The position numbers were made by a program, and so were the translations under genes. Below are positions 3,732-5,677 of a stretch of 5,677 nt of DNA, piece by piece. The stretch is from Chitinivibrionales bacterium (lineage in GTDB: Bacteria; Fibrobacterota; Chitinivibrionia; Chitinivibrionales; JANQEN01): positions 1 through 5,677 of the forward strand of contig JAUVGS010000163.1 of the NCBI GenBank assembly GCA_030593665.1, in the 5' to 3' direction. The notes under the pieces are model-generated. The model made no database searches, had not been told where the DNA came from, and saw only the letters and a program-made list of their open reading frames with translations. Positions within the stretch are counted from its first letter, which is position 1; the number at the start of each line of letters is the position of its first letter.

Positions 3732-4580
3732 ATGCAGATAGTTGTTGCAAGCGGAAAAGGCGGCACAGGGAAAACAACGGTCGCGTTGAATCTGGCACAT
3801 ATTGTTTCACAAAAAGGAACAGGAGTCAAATACCTTGATTGCGATGTTGAAGAACCGAATGGACACCTTTTCTTAAACCCTGAAATTGACAACAAAAGAA
3901 CCGTCGGCATACTGGTACCTGAAATAGATGAGTCAAAATGTACTGCATGCGGACTCTGTGCAAAGATATGTGAGTTTAAATCCATAGCAGCTCTTGCGGA
4001 TAAAATACTGATATTTCCGGAACTGTGTCATGGGTGCGGTGGGTGTAAGGAGGTATGCCCGGAAGATGCTATCAGTGAAATAAGCAGGGACGTCGGCGTC
4101 ATAGAAACCGGAAATGCCTCACCGATACAGTTTGTCCACGGCAAACTACGTATTGGCGAAGCTATGAGCCCGCCACTTATACGTGAGGTAAAAAAGGAAA
4201 TTGATACTGCTATGATAAATATCATAGACGTGCCTCCCGGAACATCCTGCCCTGTTATTACGGCCATCAAAGATACCGACTTTGTGGTGCTGGTAACGGA
4301 ACCGACCCCCTTCGCGTTGCATGACCTCAGTCTTGCGCTTGACATGGTAAAAGAACTTGGGCTGCCGCATGGTGTGGTTGTAAACAGGCATGAAGACAAT
4401 AATTTGCTGGCACGGTTGTTTTGCAAAGAACATAATGTTTCCGTCCTTGCTGAAGTACCGGATGATCGAAGGGTGGCTGAGGCATATTCAATCGGAAAGC
4501 TGGCATCAAAAGAGGTGCCGGGATTTTATGATTGCTTTTTGAACCTCTGGGAAGAAATCCAAAAACATTTGAAAAAATAA
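3732..4580 (+). CDS. MinD/Mrp-type P-loop ATPase with inserted 2[4Fe-4S] ferredoxin domain (first copy)
   Basis: A 282-residue cytoplasmic ATPase of the SIMIBI class. The deviant Walker A motif is SGKGGTGKTT at 7-16, with the signature Lys K9 and the P-loop Lys K14. CDVEEPN at 37-43 is the switch region, and INIIDVPPGTSCPV at 162-175 is Walker B with the family's Cys after it. A ferredoxin domain is inserted at about 65-118: C70/C73/C76/C80 and C99/C102/C105/C109. The first cluster's last Cys is followed by Glu instead of Pro. Tandem ATPases of this form belong to the ORP-type loci of sulfate reducers and to cluster-carrier families related to Mrp/NBP35. It lacks the C-terminal CPxC cluster site of true Mrp/ApbC carriers. 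A likely role is ATP-dependent assembly, transfer or electron-driven maturation of a metal-sulfur cluster. Its ribosome site is GAAAGGAA at 3718-3725. The second copy starts 35 bp after it. Confidence 0.93.
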   Translation: MQIVVASGKGGTGKTTVALNLAHIVSQKGTGVKYLDCDVEEPNGHLFLNPEIDNKRTVGILVPEIDESKCTACGLCAKICEFKSIAALADKILIFPELCHGCGGCKEVCPEDAISEISRDVGVIETGNASPIQFVHGKLRIGEAMSPPLIREVKKEIDTAMINIIDVPPGTSCPVITAIKDTDFVVLVTEPTPFALHDLSLALDMVKELGLPHGVVVNRHEDNNLLARLFCKEHNVSVLAEVPDDRRVAEAYSIGKLASKEVPGFYDCFLNLWEEIQKHLKK

Positions 4581-4600
4581 ACAATATAACAGCATTTAAA

Positions 4601-4607
4601 AAAAGGA
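4601..4607 (+). promoter_or_regulatory. Ribosome binding site selecting ATG 4616 for the second ATPase
   Basis: AAAAGGA ends 8 bp before the ATG at 4616. The frame is open from 4532 within the first ATPase, but that start would add 28 unconserved residues before the canonical MKEIVVISGKGG beginning. ATG 4616 aligns with the N-terminus of the first copy. Confidence 0.8.
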
Positions 4608-4615
4608 ATAGATTC

Positions 4616-5524
4616 ATGAAAGAAATTGTGGTAATCAGCGGTAAAGGCGGCACAGGGAAAACAAGTGTAGTTGCCTCTTTTGCAGCACTGGCTGAAAACC
4701 CGGTGCTTGCAGACTGTGATGTTGACGCAGCCGATCTTCACCTGGTGCTTTCACCGCAAATAAAACATCGACAGGATTTCAGCGGGGGTAAAAGCGCCCA
4801 AATAATGCCTGATAAATGTACCGGTTGCGGAAAATGCTATGAACTTTGTCGTTTCGATGCAGTAAAAAAGATACCAGCCGAAGAGGGTGTAACATATGAG
4901 ATTGATCCTGTTGCGTGTGAAGGATGCGGTGTATGCGCCTGGTTCTGCCCTGAAAAAACAATTTCCTTTGAAAATGTTAAAAACGGTGAATGGTTTATTT
5001 CAGATACGCGCTATGGCCCCATGGTGCATGCCAAACTGGGAATCGCAGAAGAAAACTCCGGGAAACTGGTAACGCTGGTAAGAAAAGAAGCAAAGAAAAT
5101 TGCAGACAATACCAGGTGCTCATATATTATTGTTGACGGCTCTCCCGGAATCGGCTGCCCGGTTATTGCATCTATCGGCGGATCGGACCTTGTGATAATT
5201 GTGAGTGAGCCGACATTGTCCGGTGAACACGACCTTGAACGGGTAGCGGAACTTGCAAAACATTTTGGTATTCCGGCAATGGTCTGTATAAATAAATATG
5301 ACATCAACCGCGACATGACAAAACGTATTGAAGAAAAATCGAGGGCTATGGGACTTTCTCTTGCGGGTAACATCCGGTATGACAAACTGGTAACAAAGGC
5401 GCAGATAGCCGAGGCTGCAGTTGTTGAATATACCAATCTTCCTGTGGCTGATGATATCAGGGATGTATGGCGGAATGTGGTCGGCGTTTTTGAAAACGGA
5501 GGAACTGGAGAACATGGGAAATGA
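4616..5524 (+). CDS. MinD/Mrp-type P-loop ATPase with inserted 2[4Fe-4S] ferredoxin domain (second copy)
   Basis: A 302-residue paralog of the preceding ATPase. The deviant Walker A motif is SGKGGTGKTS at 8-17 (K10 and K15), CDVDAADLHL lies at 34-43, and Walker B is IIVDGSPGIGCPV at 171-183. The inserted ferredoxin at about 62-117 uses C68/C71/C74/C78 and C101/C104/C107/C111; as in the first copy, the first cluster lacks the trailing Pro (C78 is followed by Arg) while the second has it. The switch after Walker A reads DVDAADLH versus DVEEPNGH in copy one, so the two have diverged and may form a heterodimer. Deviant Walker A ATPases dimerise through their signature lysine. Known relatives occur as adjacent pairs in anaerobe ORP-type loci. 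The last 11 bp overlap the NifU-like gene, coupling their translation and suggesting they handle the same cluster (inference). Confidence 0.93.
   Translation: MKEIVVISGKGGTGKTSVVASFAALAENPVLADCDVDAADLHLVLSPQIKHRQDFSGGKSAQIMPDKCTGCGKCYELCRFDAVKKIPAEEGVTYEIDPVACEGCGVCAWFCPEKTISFENVKNGEWFISDTRYGPMVHAKLGIAEENSGKLVTLVRKEAKKIADNTRCSYIIVDGSPGIGCPVIASIGGSDLVIIVSEPTLSGEHDLERVAELAKHFGIPAMVCINKYDINRDMTKRIEEKSRAMGLSLAGNIRYDKLVTKAQIAEAAVVEYTNLPVADDIRDVWRNVVGVFENGGTGEHGK
5498..5503 (+). promoter_or_regulatory. Ribosome binding site for the NifU-like gene inside the ATPase end
   Basis: GGAGGA lies 10 bp before the ATG at 5514; a second GGAG at 5507-5510 is too close. The alternative ATG at 5521, which would give a tidy ATGA overlap, runs into a stop after 11 codons in another frame, so 5514 is chosen. 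Confidence 0.6.
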
Positions 5525-5677
5525 AGGTGATGGAAGACATTCCGTTGAAGGTTTAATGCTAAGCCCCGAAAACATGGGCCGCCTGAATGACCCGGACGGT
5601 TCGGCATGGATAAAAGGATTATGCGGCGACACTATAGAGATGTATCTGATTATCGAAGACGACAAAATCACAAAAGC
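5514..5677 (+). CDS. NifU/IscU-like iron-sulfur scaffold protein, N-terminal part
   Basis: The first 54 codons of a gene running off the right edge. Residues 15-30 read MLSPENMGRLNDPDGS, matching the NPxNxGxxxDPDG opening of the IscU/NifU N-terminal scaffold family. Residues 36-40 are LCGDT, containing the first conserved cluster ligand (C37) with the following Gly-Asp, and residues 41-51 (IEMYLIIEDDK) are the next beta-strand region. These proteins build [2Fe-2S] or [4Fe-4S] clusters on three cysteines; the other two would lie beyond the window. The 14 residues before M15 are extra to the family core, so a later start at 5556 cannot be excluded, but 5514 has the ribosome site. It overlaps the second ATPase by 11 bp, and translation is probably coupled. 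Whether it carries a C-terminal NifU domain cannot be seen. Confidence 0.82.
   Translation, partial: MGNEGDGRHSVEGLMLSPENMGRLNDPDGSAWIKGLCGDTIEMYLIIEDDKITK

Noticed and set aside
3176..3985. Overlapping - strand open frames around 3176-3550, 3307-3810 and 3701-3985
   Set aside because: Low-complexity, Phe/Ser/Leu-rich translations opposite the MTH1187 and ATPase genes; the hydrophobic runs come from the purine-rich + strand gap and are not true membrane proteins.
4028..4653. - strand frames at 4028-4426, 4146-4433 and 4327-4653
   Set aside because: All lie opposite the first ATPase, whose motifs are continuous; no ribosome sites or conserved features.
5011..5671. Two long - strand frames opposite the second ATPase and the NifU-like gene
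   Set aside because: The + strand carries Walker B and scaffold motifs with ribosome sites; the - strand translations show no domains and two different frames are open at once, typical of shadows.

Overview
The window is a compact block in which every supported gene lies on the + strand. All the genes relate to iron-sulfur or metal clusters, thiol redox chemistry, or small cysteine-rich and glycine-rich proteins. The set comprises a ferredoxin:thioredoxin reductase-like protein, MPxGDGxGP/DUF5320-type small proteins, a NifX/orange-protein-type domain, two MinD/Mrp-type ATPases with inserted ferredoxin domains, FmdB zinc ribbons, an MTH1187-type protein and a NifU-like scaffold. This points to a strictly anaerobic bacterium, for example from Desulfobacterota, Nitrospirota, an anaerobic Planctomycetota or clostridia. 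An archaeon is less likely because of the strong Shine-Dalgarno sites and a bacterial-style intrinsic terminator. The exact lineage cannot be read from the sequence.

Layout. Bases 2-148 hold the C-terminal end of a ferredoxin:thioredoxin reductase catalytic chain-like protein. It is followed closely by two paralogous six-cysteine mini-proteins (152-379, 406-621) and a DUF5320-type Gly/Arg-rich protein (651-1049). A strong rho-independent terminator (1061-1108) closes this first unit, and a perfect TATAAT sits at the end of its T-tract. Next comes a composite gene (1161-2084) joining a NifX/ORP-like domain, a Gly-Met-Arg repeat, a short coiled coil and a two-cluster ferredoxin. After a 111-bp AT-rich gap there follow an FmdB zinc ribbon with a cysteine-rich tail (2196-2462), a small unknown protein (2483-2710), a thioredoxin (2746-3075), a second FmdB protein overlapping it by one base (3075-3266), and an MTH1187-family thiamine-binding protein (3347-3652). 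The end of the window holds two tandem ferredoxin-containing P-loop ATPases (3732-4580, 4616-5524) and the start of a NifU/IscU-like scaffold gene (from 5514) that runs off the right edge.

How the parts may work together (inference). The paired ATPases, the NifX/ORP-like protein and the NifU-like scaffold resemble the anaerobe-specific orange-protein (ORP) type loci known from sulfate reducers, and suggest assembly or delivery of a metal-sulfur cluster. The FTR-like protein and the thioredoxin could form a ferredoxin-driven dithiol pathway that keeps the many cysteine proteins reduced. The most unusual points are the four-part NifX fusion, the sharing of its coiled-coil module with the neighbouring DUF5320 protein, and the combination of a ferredoxin-thioredoxin arm with a cluster-assembly arm. 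No gene-free stretch exceeds 111 bases. No RNA genes, CRISPR arrays, insertion sequences or integrase genes were seen.
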